A DNA stretch of 64,000 nt from Mesopusillimonas faecipullorum (GTDB taxonomy: Bacteria > Pseudomonadota > Gammaproteobacteria > Burkholderiales > Burkholderiaceae_B), in contig NZ_JACDXW010000007.1 in assembly GCF_020539505.1 (NCBI RefSeq), positions 55,939 to 119,938 of the forward strand, given 5' to 3'. Positions 39,130 to 48,719 of this stretch are shown here, in pieces; the first letter of the stretch is position 1, and each line of letters begins with the position of its first letter. The notes under the pieces were generated by a model. It saw nothing but the letters and a program-made list of their open reading frames with translations. It had not been told where the DNA came from and searched no databases. The position numbers were made by a program, and so were the translations under genes.

Positions 39130-40040
39130 GGGTGCCTCCTTTCTGTGGGGGAATGCTCGCGGGATTGTTTGAGGGATTCTGCCTTCATTCGCATCAGCAG
39201 GGCATGCAGCATCTCGGTAGAGAGCCCGTGTAATACGAGTCTATACCCTGCGCGCAAAGTCGACATGGGCACAAGTGGATGCTTGTTATTCAGCAGGATC
39301 AGATGCTGAGGGGCCTGCAGAATCTGCGCAGTATAGATGCCTATGGTTTCGTCCAACTGCAAAGAGTTTGCGGCGCGCCAGAAGTCGTTGTCTGTCAGTA
39401 GTAACTGATAAACCGGTGTAAAAAATTCTATGGCGCTTTGCAGGTCTACCACGTTGGCGCGCCCTTGGGGCATCTCTTGCAGGGCCAGTGGGGGCTCTTC
39501 CAGCATGGAAAAATCCACAGACTGCGGGGCTTGCATTTCTTGGCCCGCCTCTCGCAGAGCCTGGTTCAAACGAATCACAAAGTTGAAGAGGTTGATGTCA
39601 TGTTTCACAAAGACATGATCTTTCAGTTCGTCAATATTGGCCGGCGTCAGTGGTGACGTGTCGATAGGAACCGGGGAGTTGGCGGCAATAAAAGCCAGTA
39701 TCTGCGAACCTAGGTGAAAATGCCGCAAAATCAGCCAGTTGGCCTGAGGGCTGACGTAGCGTTTCAAGCCCCAGACCAGTAAGCGATGCAGCAGCGTCGA
39801 GTGCGACCAGCGTTTTGGCATCAAGGTCTTGACGACCTGTATGACAATGATCAGCGCTCGGCACAGCGGGCGCAGGAAAGGGAGCAGGTACTGGCGTGAT
39901 TTCGAGCTAGAGTCTTGTAACCATGCTGTTTTGACATGATCGGGAAGCGGCGTGCTGCGATCCAGATATAAGGCCAGCCATGGGCTAGGGTCTTCCGGGT
40001 CGTGATGGTCATAACGAAAATCAGCAGCGGGTTTGCTCAT
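39126..40040 (-). CDS. Unrecognised protein coupled to the ketosynthase fusion
   Basis: A 304-residue protein not assigned to a family. The N-terminus (FRYDHHDPEDPSPWLALYLD) is polar with a His-Asp cluster. A hydrophobic basic stretch follows (PFLRPLCRALIIVIQVVKTLMPKRW) that could be one membrane helix or a lipid-binding helix. Then come RHFHLGSQILAFIAANSP and long helical segments (DLQSAIEFFTPVYQLLLTDNDFWRAANSLQLDETIGIYTAQIL). No catalytic motif is obvious, though the scattered His residues could bind metal. Both ends overlap neighbours by ATGA, so it is probably a functional partner of the fusion enzyme. Confidence 0.75.
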   Translation of the reverse strand: MSKPAADFRYDHHDPEDPSPWLALYLDRSTPLPDHVKTAWLQDSSSKSRQYLLPFLRPLCRALIIVIQVVKTLMPKRWSHSTLLHRLLVWGLKRYVSPQANWLILRHFHLGSQILAFIAANSPVPIDTSPLTPANIDELKDHVFVKHDINLFNFVIRLNQALREAGQEMQAPQSVDFSMLEEPPLALQEMPQGRANVVDLQSAIEFFTPVYQLLLTDNDFWRAANSLQLDETIGIYTAQILQAPQHLILLNNKHPLVPMSTLRAGYRLVLHGLSTEMLHALLMRMKAESLKQSREHSPTERRHP

Positions 40041-41962
40041 GCGTCGTACTCTTTGACATATTGAAATTGCATCAGGTAAAGCGCGGCGGTGCGTCGGGCT
40101 GTGTCCATGATGGCGCGTTCCGCTCGCTGTTGGTCGTCGCATTCCAGCGCCAGGCCCACCGCAGTCAGCCAGCGAGCCAAGTGATTTTCGTCATTGTGCC
40201 CATGGTATTCCAAGAATCTGAACGCATCGGGCGGCAGTGGCAGGCTGGCTTTTAAAAGGGGTAGCAGGGCAGGCACTATGCGTTGACCCGTTCCTTCGAT
40301 GATGTAAATGGCACCCAGCAAGCCTATGGGGTCACGTGTGGCGGCCAGGGCGTGCAAATAGGCGTTCAGGGCTTCGCCACCTGGGTTGCGTTGCAGGTCT
40401 TCCACGCGGGCTGCCGTGCCTCCCGCTTGCTGATAGTCTTTGAACAGGATGTTGAAGTCATCTTGTTCTTCGCCTGCATGCAGGTTGATCAGTGCGGCAA
40501 GCGGGGCGTAGGTATCAGAGAGCGACGCGGTGGCTTCACGCATCCATTTGGCGCCCTCGCGCACTTGCGGTATCCAGTTCGACATCCAGCGGATGTAGTC
40601 TTGCGTATGAAAGTGCCCTTCTCTAAGCGTATGCACTAGTGGGGTACGCCATACGCGTGAACGGTAGTCGTGCCAAATTGCGGCAAGTTCTGTTAGCAGC
40701 GGCCCCAGGCCCTGAGGCGCGTGCGCCGGGTCATGTGGTGGGGCGATGGTATCGGCATACGAAGTAGAGCTTGTCGAGAGGGTTTCCTGCACCGGGCCCA
40801 GACGATCAGCAGGCAAGGCGCTAGGGGAGGAATCGTCTTCTACCTCTAGCAGCATATAAGTGGTGGTGAAACGGCCGGACTCTGGTACATAGCAAAGTAT
40901 CTGATCGCCGGCCTTTACGCTGCGGGTCTGTAGAAACTCGGCCAACATGATCATGATGGATGCGGCGCCGGTATTGCCTCGCCAAGATAAATTGCTGAAC
41001 CAGTAAGGCTTGGGTATAGACAGGCCAGCCTTGTCCAGCAAGTCCTCGACCACAGGCATGAATTTTTCCGACGAGTAATGGCACAGAAAGTGGCGGACGC
41101 GGCTGGGGTCCACCCATTTCTCGCGTACCAGTTGAGCAAACTCGTGTATGCCGATGTCGAACAGGTGCGGCAGCAGGCGTATGTCTTGGCGCAATGATAA
41201 GGCGCCGTCCGCTTCGGCTTCTGCCCACGAGGGGTAATCCAGGTGGCTGCGTTTGCGATCTTGTGTCAGGCCTAGTTGCATGCAAACAGGGTAGTCACCG
41301 GAAAACGACTTTTGGTGAATCCAACGTAAACGTACGCGCAAGCCTGGCAGCATGTCGCCGGGCGCTTCTCGATTTCCCAGTGTGACAGCGCCCGCACCGT
41401 CCGAGAGCATCCAACGCAAAAAATGCGCATCGAAGTCTGCTTCGTAGTTGCGCGCTGCAAACCGAGAGCGTTTGAAAAGCCGGGAGGGCATCTCGCTGGC
41501 TACCGCCAGCCCTAGGGTGTGGCCACCTAATTCAATGCCCTGCGCGACAGACTGTATGGCACCGACGCCAGCGGCACAAATGCCGTGAACCGACACCGTT
41601 TCCATTGGGGGCGCTGCCAGTTCGCCTTGAATCATGTTGGCAAAGCCCGGCATGAGCGCATCCGCCCCTGACGAGCCGCTCGCCAGCATAGACACTTGTC
41701 CGATGTCCAGGCCGCCTTGCTCCAAGCAACTACGTATGGCGTGCGCCGCCATGGCCGCATTGCTAAGTGTCGTGTTGCCTTGCTCATCAACTGCGTAATA
41801 GCGCTGCTTGATGCCGTTTTCAGCCAGAATCCTTTGTTTGATTCGGCTGGACAGGCGATTCAGCGGTGCGATGAAGGCGTCCATGGCAGTGTTATCGACA
41901 GGTTCGCCAGGCAGATGGTAGCCGGCGCTTTTCAGGTAGACGCGCTCAAAGGCGATAGGCAT
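40037..41962 (-). CDS. Beta-ketoacyl synthase (KAS III/DarB type) fused to haem-oxygenase-like diiron domain
   Basis: A 641-residue two-domain protein. Residues 1-375 are a KAS III-like thiolase fold with an intact Cys-His-Asn triad: Cys129 in HGICAAGVGAI, His295 in FLCHYSSEKF and Asn330 in RGNTGAASI. Residues about 375-415 are a Ser/Pro/Ala-rich linker. Residues 415-641 are all-helical with Glu556 (YIIEGTG) and His587-x3-Asp591-x2-His594 (YHGHNDENHLARW), the H-x3-D-x2-H pattern of haem-oxygenase-like diiron oxidases such as CADD. The upstream Glu/His pair is less clear (E498/E499, D501/D502). It would condense acyl units and oxidise the product; product unknown. Confidence 0.82.
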   Translation of the reverse strand: MPIAFERVYLKSAGYHLPGEPVDNTAMDAFIAPLNRLSSRIKQRILAENGIKQRYYAVDEQGNTTLSNAAMAAHAIRSCLEQGGLDIGQVSMLASGSSGADALMPGFANMIQGELAAPPMETVSVHGICAAGVGAIQSVAQGIELGGHTLGLAVASEMPSRLFKRSRFAARNYEADFDAHFLRWMLSDGAGAVTLGNREAPGDMLPGLRVRLRWIHQKSFSGDYPVCMQLGLTQDRKRSHLDYPSWAEAEADGALSLRQDIRLLPHLFDIGIHEFAQLVREKWVDPSRVRHFLCHYSSEKFMPVVEDLLDKAGLSIPKPYWFSNLSWRGNTGAASIMIMLAEFLQTRSVKAGDQILCYVPESGRFTTTYMLLEVEDDSSPSALPADRLGPVQETLSTSSTSYADTIAPPHDPAHAPQGLGPLLTELAAIWHDYRSRVWRTPLVHTLREGHFHTQDYIRWMSNWIPQVREGAKWMREATASLSDTYAPLAALINLHAGEEQDDFNILFKDYQQAGGTAARVEDLQRNPGGEALNAYLHALAATRDPIGLLGAIYIIEGTGQRIVPALLPLLKASLPLPPDAFRFLEYHGHNDENHLARWLTAVGLALECDDQQRAERAIMDTARRTAALYLMQFQYVKEYDA

Positions 41963-42028
41963 GGACTCAACTCTCCGAAATAAAGAATAAGGCTGCGCAA
42001 GTGATAGGGGTTAGGGTCCAAAGACGCG

Positions 42029-42814
42029 TCATGAGGAAGACTTGCGCGCCCTGGTCGCTGCTTGTGAAAAGTGGCGGTCGATGTGCGGCTGGGCAGCGTC
42101 GGCGTTCAGGCGCGTGCGAAACAAGCGATCCATGAAGGTGAACTGGAAGCCGAAGTTGCCGTGGTAGCAAGCGTGGTGCAGATGATGACGACGACTGGCG
42201 GCAAACCAGTGTGAATAAGACACTTGAGGCCAGAGGTCGTAATTGGCGTGGCCTATGCAATTGAAGAACAAGCTAAACACAGGCACCGATGCCAAAGACC
42301 AAAAGCTGAAGTCATGCACGACCATGGGCAGCAAAATTACATTGCCCAGCATCAAGGCTTCTACGGGATGGAAGGCGTAAGTCGCAAAGGGAGTTGTGAC
42401 GACTGAGCGATGGTGGGGTAAATGAAAACGCTTGAGCAAGCGGGTATGCAATAGACGATGGTTGATCCAAAAGTGGACGTCGTTCCAGATCATCAGGGCC
42501 AGGATTTCGAGCGCGATGCGACCGGCGCTGGCATGGGGGGTGAGCGTTGCCCAACCTAGTTGCACTAAGCCCCACGGGAAAATCATGCCGGTGCCGAAAA
42601 TCAGTATCGAGACAGCCGACAAGCTAAATTCGCGGCGCAGCTGGCCCGGAGCCAGGGGGCGCGGGTCCAGTATGCGACCTATGCCCAGCCAAGGCAAAAG
42701 GTGCCGAGTCAACAGCCAAGTCAACCCGCCAAACACCAGGTAAATACTGGCAAAGAAAACCAGCCCCCATGCCATGACCTCTATGGCGGATAGCGATGCG
42801 AACGTGGCTCCCAA
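42029..42814 (-). CDS. Sterol desaturase/fatty-acid hydroxylase-family membrane protein
   Basis: A 261-residue membrane protein with about four hydrophobic helices and the three His boxes of the family: NHRLLH (HxxxH), RFHLPHHRS (HxxHH) and RRHHLHHACYHGNFG (HxxHH plus a distal His). These bind a diiron site that hydroxylates or desaturates lipid chains. It is the first gene of the operon; 66 bp separate it from the ketosynthase fusion. It may modify the acyl precursor or product of that enzyme. Confidence 0.87.
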   Translation of the reverse strand: MGATFASLSAIEVMAWGLVFFASIYLVFGGLTWLLTRHLLPWLGIGRILDPRPLAPGQLRREFSLSAVSILIFGTGMIFPWGLVQLGWATLTPHASAGRIALEILALMIWNDVHFWINHRLLHTRLLKRFHLPHHRSVVTTPFATYAFHPVEALMLGNVILLPMVVHDFSFWSLASVPVFSLFFNCIGHANYDLWPQVSYSHWFAASRRHHLHHACYHGNFGFQFTFMDRLFRTRLNADAAQPHIDRHFSQAATRARKSSS

Positions 42815-43043
42815 TTTTCCCTCCCAAACCTCAGGCCGGTCTGGCCTGGGGGCGCTATCCTAGCATGGCAAGCTTTGCTTTCAGGGTAAGGATGCCTGCC
42901 CGCGCCATGCTTGCCCAGCGTTTCATGCGCTTTGGTTTCGAATCGATTCTTTTTGTTTCATAAGCGTAAATAAAAAACTATCGATTCCTCTCGGCTGATC
43001 TTTTTTAGAGTCTTCCCGCCCTACAGGAACTCCCTGCAGTAGT

Positions 43044-43067
43044 CGTTATATACTACGAAATATAGCG
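43044..43067. promoter_or_regulatory. ModE-like box upstream of the TonB receptor remnant
   Basis: CGTTATATA, six bases, AATATAGCG (43044-43067). On the minus strand it reads CGCTATATT-N6-TATATAACG, very close to the published ModE consensus (CGCTATATA-N6/7-TATATAACG). It lies about 100 bp before the GTG start of the receptor gene within the 354-bp gap 42815-43168, which holds no gene. A second similar box lies at 44465-44488. Confidence 0.7.
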
Positions 43068-43168
43068 TGTTGGGGTAGGCCAAAAATGGGAGCAATGTTG
43101 CTGCTCTTTAGACAAGAGGTCTCGAGATATCCGCCTAAAGCAATAAACTTAATCAAAGGAAGAGAGAA

Positions 43169-43831
43169 GTGAAAATTCGACAGACTCGGCTCAGTCGGGA
43201 TTTGAGCCTGGCCGGCCTCTGTGCCCTAATGGTTGCAGGCAATCCTGCTATGGCGCAGCAAGCCAGTAGGCCGGCAGACAGTGTCTTTACATTGGGCACG
43301 GTCAATGTTTCGGGGGCGCAAGAAAGCGATGCGCAAAAAGCGGAAAGCCGTATCGACCGTGAGCAAATCCAGCTGTTAGAGCTCAATGACGTTGGTCAAG
43401 CCCTGCAACTGGTGCCCGGCGTTCAGTACATGGCGCCCGGCGGCAGCGGAGGCAATCCCAACCGACACGAATCGCAAATCAAGCTGCGTGGCTTCAGCTT
43501 GCGTGAAGTGCCTATCTTCATGGATGGCGTGCCAGTCTATATTCCCTATGACGGATATTCAGACCTTGGCCGCTTCACCACGGCAGACGTTTCATCGATT
43601 CAAGTCGCCAAAGGCTACAGTTCCGTCATGTACGGCCACAACACCATGGGCGGTGTTATCAATATTGTCAGCATGAGGCCGCGCTCGGAATTAGACGTAG
43701 ATGCGATGGCCGGCTTTGGCAGCGGCGGCATGCAGGAACTGAGCGCCAACGTGGGCACCTTGCAAGATAGATGGTATTTGCAGGCCGGTGTGTCTTATCG
43801 CAAGCGCGAATACCCTGTAACTTCGGGGTAA
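43169..43831 (+). pseudogene. TonB-dependent receptor, truncated after the plug domain
   Basis: A GTG-started, 220-residue remnant with an AAAGGA ribosome site. It has a signal peptide (ending NPAMAQQ), then a full plug domain: DVGQALQLVPGVQYMAPGG, RGFSLREVPIFMDGVPV and KGYSSVMYGHNTMGGVINIV. Only the first barrel strands follow before a stop at 43829-43831; intact receptors are 650-800 residues. The reading frame ends where a broken binding-protein gene begins on the other strand, so an internal deletion probably removed both 3' ends and anything between. A signal-bearing plug alone is unlikely to transport. Confidence 0.85.
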
Positions 43832-44438
43832 ATGAATGTGACGGGGGCGCCCTTGTCTATCACGGGCTTGGCGAAGAAATCCTTGATGACGCTAAGCGCC
43901 ACTTTCCCTTGGGCCAGGGCGCTCATATCGTTGGGTGCTTCGTTGCTGGCGGGACTGTCAGATCAGACCAGCGCGTTGGCTTGAGCAAACCCTTGTCTTG
44001 CAAACGTTCGGTATTGACGGCAAAACCGAATCCGGCGATTTCAGCGGCGGCGTACAGTTGATCGGGGTCGGAAATTGGAAAGCCGCCGACTTTCCCGGGT
44101 AGGCCGCTCATATCTACAGGTAAGCGTTGGAAGGCGCCCTCGGCGGCCAGCCTAGCGAAAGTGCGTTGCGAGGGCGTCCAATAGACGTCCACGTAAGCCG
44201 GATGGTCTTTCAAGTAGCGCATCGCATCGCCCGAGCGCCGCCAGATGATCTCAATTCTTGCCCCTGGGTGCGCTTTCTCGTAACCGGCTTCGACGAGCGA
44301 GACAAGCTCTTCTGGATAGCTGGTCATGACGACCACGTCCTTGCTCGGCGTTTGCGCTCCTGCGCTAGCCATGCAAAGCGTCAGTGCCGCGAACTTTGGA
44401 AGAAGGGAGAGCAGGGAGGATGCAAAATTACGCTTCAC
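43807..44438 (-). pseudogene. Iron/oxyanion-type ABC binding protein, frameshifted and truncated
   Basis: The gene starts at GTG 44438 with a signal peptide (FAALTLCMASAGAQ) and a type II binding-protein fold: VVVMTSYPEELVSLVEAGYEKAHPGARIEI, then VYWTPSQRTFARLAAEG and FGFAVNTERLQDKGLLKPTRWSDLT. The frame then stops at 43923. Just past that break, another frame continues with ALAQGKVALSVIKDFFAKPVIDKGAPVTFIYPEVTGY, a C-terminal-type segment. Roughly 70-100 residues are missing between the two pieces, and the true C-terminus is lost at the junction with the TonB remnant. Confidence 0.82.
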
Positions 44439-44464
44439 GTTCAGCCATTTACACGAGTTCAGTT

Positions 44465-44488
44465 CGATATATTCTAGTATATATAGCG
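44465..44488. promoter_or_regulatory. ModE-like box upstream of the binding-protein remnant
   Basis: CGATATATT, six bases, ATATAGCG-type half (44465-44488); 19 of 24 positions match the box at 43044-43067. Reading left, it lies 27 bp before the GTG start of the binding-protein remnant. Placement fits direct control of that gene. Confidence 0.66.
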
Positions 44489-44518
44489 AAGCTGGCGCGG
44501 CCCTGATCGCGGCGTGGT

Positions 44519-46426
44519 CTAGGGGCTCTCCGAGTGAGCGGATAAGGCGGCGTCTTCGATTTCCTCGGCTAAAAAACCGCCGCTTTGATGGCGCCATAGC
44601 CGAGCATAGATACCGTTTTTTTCCAGCAGTTCCGCATGAGTGCCCTGCTCGACGATGCTTCCGCGATCCATCACGATCAGGCGATCCATGGCGGCGATAG
44701 TAGAAAGTCGGTGGGCAATGGCAATGACGGTTTTGTCCTGCATCATCTCGTTCAGGCTTTCCTGAATGGCGATTTCCACTTCGGAATCCAGGGCGCTGGT
44801 GGCTTCGTCCAGTAGCAGAATGGGGGCGTTCTTGAGCATAACGCGTGCAATGGCAATGCGTTGACGCTGGCCACCCGACAGCTTGACGCCGCGCTCGCCC
44901 ACCAGGGTGTCGTAAGCGCTGCGGCCATGTGAATCGTTGAGTTGCTGAATGAACTCATCGGCTTGCGCACGCACAGCGGCGGCATGGATTTCGGCGTCGG
45001 TGGCATCGGGCCGGCCATAGCCGATGTTGTCCCGAATGGAGCGATGCAGCAGGGAGGTATCTTGCGTAACCATGCCTATGGCCCCCCGCAGACTTTCCTG
45101 GGTAACTTGAGAGATGTCTTGGCCGTCTATGAGTATTTTTCCTTTGTTGACGTCGTAAAAACGCAGAAGCAAATTGATGAGGGTGGATTTACCGGCCCCC
45201 GAGCGCCCCACCAGGCCTATTTTTTCACCAGGTTTCACGGTCAGGCTCAGGCCATCCAGAACCTGGCGTTCGCCGTTGTAATTGAAGCTGACGTTGTCGA
45301 AAGTGACCTCGCCTTGGGGTACTTGCAGCCGACTGGCATGGGGCACGTCTTGCACCTTGACCTTGCGCGTCAGGGTGGCAATGCCGTCCTGCACAGTACC
45401 TATGCTTTCAAACAGCGAGGCCATCTGCCACATGATCCAGTGCGACATGCCATTCACACGCAAGGCCATGGCAATGACGGCGGCGACCGCGCCGGTACCG
45501 ATTTCGGCTGCATGCCATAGCCACAGGGCATACCCTCCAGAAGAGGCAATCAGGCCCACCACCAATATTTGGTTGACGATTTCAAACTGGCTGACCAATC
45601 GCATTTGGCGATAGCCTGTTATTTTGAAGTCCTCCATGGCGGCACGGGCGAACTGGGCCTCGCGCTTGGTATGGGAAAACAATTTAACAGTGGTGATGTT
45701 GGAGTAGGCGTCGGTGACACGGCCCGTCATGGAGGAGCGTGCGTGCGCTTGTTCTTTGCCCACCTTACCCAGGCGCGGCACGAAGAACAGCATGGCCGCT
45801 CCAAACAAGGTGATCCAGGCGATGAACGGCAACATAAGCCGTATGTCGAAACCGGCAGCCAATGCCAGAATGGTGATGAAGTACACCCCGATGCCCAGCA
45901 CGATCTCAGAGAACGTCATCAGGACTTCACGCGCCGAGAGCGCGGTTTGCATGACCTTGGTGGTGACGCGCCCGGCAAATTCGTCAGAGAAAAAAGACAG
46001 GCTTTGCCTGAGCATGAGGCGGTGAAAGTCCCAGCGCAGACGCAGGGGCAGGTTGATGGCCAATACCTGATGTTGCATGATGGTACGCAGCGCCACCAAA
46101 CCTATGCTGAACACCATCACGATACCTATGCCCCACAGCACGCGGCGCTCGTGGTCGGCGGCGGCCGCGCCGGTCTGCCAAGCAGAGAGCAGGTCGACTA
46201 CCTGACCCAAGAAGGCAAATAGCCAAGCTTCGTAAATGGATACGCTGGCGCTGAGTAAAGCCAGCAAGGCCAGGTAGCGGCGTGATCCGCGCGTGCAGGC
46301 CCACAGGAAGGCAAACAGGCCGGTGGGCAGCGGCGGCGTTTCTTCGGGTGGGAAGGGGTTGAGTAAGCGTTCGAACCAGCGCAGCAAGCGAAGGCCTCCG
46401 GGAGAGGATTGAGGCAAGCAAATCAT
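44519..46426 (-). CDS. ABC exporter, fused membrane and ATPase domains
   Basis: A 635-residue half-transporter. About six membrane helices span residues 50-330, with a linker RSSMTGRVTDAYSNITTVKLFSHTKRE typical of type IV (lipid/multidrug) exporters. The ATPase domain has Walker A GRSGAGKST, Q-loop GMVTQDTSLLHRSIRDNIGYG, signature LSGGQRQRIAIAR and Walker B ILLLDEATSALD, then AHRLSTI. It acts as a homodimer in the inner membrane. Substrate unknown. The gene ends 31 bp from the decayed transport locus but appears intact and is transcribed alone. Confidence 0.92.
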   Translation of the reverse strand: MICLPQSSPGGLRLLRWFERLLNPFPPEETPPLPTGLFAFLWACTRGSRRYLALLALLSASVSIYEAWLFAFLGQVVDLLSAWQTGAAAADHERRVLWGIGIVMVFSIGLVALRTIMQHQVLAINLPLRLRWDFHRLMLRQSLSFFSDEFAGRVTTKVMQTALSAREVLMTFSEIVLGIGVYFITILALAAGFDIRLMLPFIAWITLFGAAMLFFVPRLGKVGKEQAHARSSMTGRVTDAYSNITTVKLFSHTKREAQFARAAMEDFKITGYRQMRLVSQFEIVNQILVVGLIASSGGYALWLWHAAEIGTGAVAAVIAMALRVNGMSHWIMWQMASLFESIGTVQDGIATLTRKVKVQDVPHASRLQVPQGEVTFDNVSFNYNGERQVLDGLSLTVKPGEKIGLVGRSGAGKSTLINLLLRFYDVNKGKILIDGQDISQVTQESLRGAIGMVTQDTSLLHRSIRDNIGYGRPDATDAEIHAAAVRAQADEFIQQLNDSHGRSAYDTLVGERGVKLSGGQRQRIAIARVMLKNAPILLLDEATSALDSEVEIAIQESLNEMMQDKTVIAIAHRLSTIAAMDRLIVMDRGSIVEQGTHAELLEKNGIYARLWRHQSGGFLAEEIEDAALSAHSESP

Positions 46427-46570
46427 TGCCCTGAAAAGTATAGCGGTAAGGGGGCGGAACAGCTCGCACCGGCAGAGTGAAAACCGGTGTTTTTGTCACA
46501 AGTTCTTAAGGCAGCAATACAAGAGGCTTGTGTATCATGCCCGCAAGAGCATTGCTTACGCGAGAGAGAT

Positions 46571-48559
46571 ATGACTAAGGCAGCGGGACGCACCCCTTTT
46601 GCAATGACGCTGGCAGCAGCACTGACGGCAAGTTTGCTACCGTGGCATGAAGCAGGCGCGCAAAACAGCGATCGCATTACTTCCTTCATTTTATCTTCCG
46701 GCGGGCTCGCACAGATAGAGCGCCAAGTGCGCGTAGCGGACCAGGAGGCGGCACAGTTGCCGGTGCCGATTGAGCAAGTCGACGATGTGCTCAAAAGCCT
46801 GGTGGTTCACGACCCCGCAGGGCACGTTACCAGCATCGTGCTAGATGGCGAGGCGCCTGTGCAAGAAGCGTTCTCGCGTCTTCCTTTTGGGCCCGAAGAT
46901 CTGGCTTCCGCCGCCACGCTGGCATCATCGTTGCAAGGCGTGCCGGTGCGAGCCGCTTCTGGTGGGCGCACCGTTCAAGGGACCGTGTTGGGCGTGCAAA
47001 TCTCCCAGCACGAGAACGATGAGCAGGCGGTGCTTACGGTCATGTCGCCCGAAGGCCTGATTCAAACCTTGCGTTTAGGGGCAGACACGGTGCTGGAGAT
47101 GATGGACGAGGCCATGCGTGCGCGCCTTCAAGAGGCTTTGCAGGCTAGCGCCCAGCGGCAGTCTGACACCATGCGGCTACTGAATGTCAGCCTGAGTGGC
47201 CAAGGCGAGCGCGACGTAGGCTTTACCTATGTCGTGCCTGCGCCGGTATGGAAAAGCGCTTATCGCCTGGCTGCCGGCAAAGACGGCAAGGCGCGTTTGC
47301 AAGCCTGGGCGGTGCTGGAAAACGCCAGCGGGCAAGATTGGAAAGATGTTCAAGTCACCTTGGTTTCTGGTGCGCCTGTCACCCTTTCCCAAAAACTGTA
47401 TCAGCGCTATTGGCACAATAGGCCCGAACTGCCCGTGGCAGTGGGGGCAGCCGAGCCGCCGCGTGTTGATACCTCGGCCATGACGGACATGATGGTCGAA
47501 GCAGCGCCTTCCGCACCTGTGGCTGCTGCCGCTAACGCGCAGATGCGCATGGCTGCGCGCCAACGTCCTCTTGCCTTGCCTGCTCCGGCGCCTCAGGAGG
47601 TCGTAGCCCCTCGCGAGGGCCAGACCAGCGTGTACTATCAACTGCCCCATCCCGTCTCGGTAGCGGCCGGGCAAACGGTATCTTTACCCTTTATCGATAC
47701 CGAGGTTCAGGCCGAACAAGTGTCGGTATTCCAGCCTCAGCGTGGCAGTATCCACCCCGTTGCCGCAGTGTGGCTGAAGAACAATACCTCGGGTAGCTTG
47801 CCACCGGGCATCCTGACGGTTTACGACGAAACGTCCGGGCATCTGGGTGACGCGCAGCTGGCTTCTATCCCCGTGGGCGAAAGTCGCTTCTTGTACTTCG
47901 CCGAAGACGGCAAGGTAGAAGTCAGGTCAGAGCAGCAGCCCCAAGAGCGCTTGTCTGAGCTCAGCATCAGCCAAGGCGTGCTGCGTGCGCAACGCACCTT
48001 GCGCCAAGACACTCAATACACCGTAAAAGGGGCGCCAGACGCCCCGCGCACGGTGCTCATCGAGCAGCCGCGCCGCGCGGGCTGGAAATTCGAATCCAAG
48101 GAATTGGCTGGAGAGACCGCCACCCATTACCGCATGAAGGTGAATGTGCCCGCAGGAGGCAGCGCCACTGTGCATGCCTTGATGACGCGCCAAGAGCCCC
48201 AGACCGTGGCTTTACTGGACGCTGATGAGCAGACACTCGCGGCATGGAGCACCCATGTGGCTGACGAACATACTCGCCGCCAATTAGAGCGTCTGGCACA
48301 ACTGCGTCAGGCGCTATCAGAGGCGCAAAGACAAGAGCAGGCTCTGGACAGCGAATTAAGCAGTGCCGAGCAAAACCAAGCCCGCATTCGGGACAATCTT
48401 GCCGCAGTCCCCGCCGACAGTACGCTAGGCCAACGTTATCTGAACATGCTTGAAAAAGAGGAGGATGGCTTGCAAGCCTTACGCCAGCGTAAGCAGGCGG
48501 CTCAGCAAGAGACCGCAAGCAGGCGTCGGGCGATGGAGCAAGCTTTAAGCCCGGCTTGA
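46571..48559 (+). CDS. DUF4139-family secreted protein
   Basis: A 662-residue protein with signal peptide ([21 protein letters not shown]). The first third has a beta-rich domain ([35 protein letters not shown]). The central DUF4139 core contains [28 protein letters not shown] and [30 protein letters not shown]. The C-terminal 110 residues are a coiled coil ([25 protein letters not shown]). Function unknown; probably periplasmic. The ATG at 46571 gives the signal peptide directly; an upstream in-frame start adds a non-signal-like stretch. Confidence 0.82.
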   Translation: MTKAAGRTPFAMTLAAALTASLLPWHEAGAQNSDRITSFILSSGGLAQIERQVRVADQEAAQLPVPIEQVDDVLKSLVVHDPAGHVTSIVLDGEAPVQEAFSRLPFGPEDLASAATLASSLQGVPVRAASGGRTVQGTVLGVQISQHENDEQAVLTVMSPEGLIQTLRLGADTVLEMMDEAMRARLQEALQASAQRQSDTMRLLNVSLSGQGERDVGFTYVVPAPVWKSAYRLAAGKDGKARLQAWAVLENASGQDWKDVQVTLVSGAPVTLSQKLYQRYWHNRPELPVAVGAAEPPRVDTSAMTDMMVEAAPSAPVAAAANAQMRMAARQRPLALPAPAPQEVVAPREGQTSVYYQLPHPVSVAAGQTVSLPFIDTEVQAEQVSVFQPQRGSIHPVAAVWLKNNTSGSLPPGILTVYDETSGHLGDAQLASIPVGESRFLYFAEDGKVEVRSEQQPQERLSELSISQGVLRAQRTLRQDTQYTVKGAPDAPRTVLIEQPRRAGWKFESKELAGETATHYRMKVNVPAGGSATVHALMTRQEPQTVALLDADEQTLAAWSTHVADEHTRRQLERLAQLRQALSEAQRQEQALDSELSSAEQNQARIRDNLAAVPADSTLGQRYLNMLEKEEDGLQALRQRKQAAQQETASRRRAMEQALSPA

Positions 48560-48719
48560 GGTAGTGGGGCGCGGCGGGTGTGGCGCTTGCTTGCGATGCG
48601 CCCCGCGCTCAGGCTATAGGCAAGCCGACGTGCGCATGTCACAATGGTTTGACCTGAGCTGTTCCGGTCAGCGGCTGGAGCAGTGCAGATGTTTCTTCAA
48701 CCATGTCAGGAGATACGCG

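Noticed and set aside
42815..43168. Possible cobalamin riboswitch before the TonB receptor
   Set aside because: No B12-box-like element was seen; the notable feature is the ModE-like palindrome.
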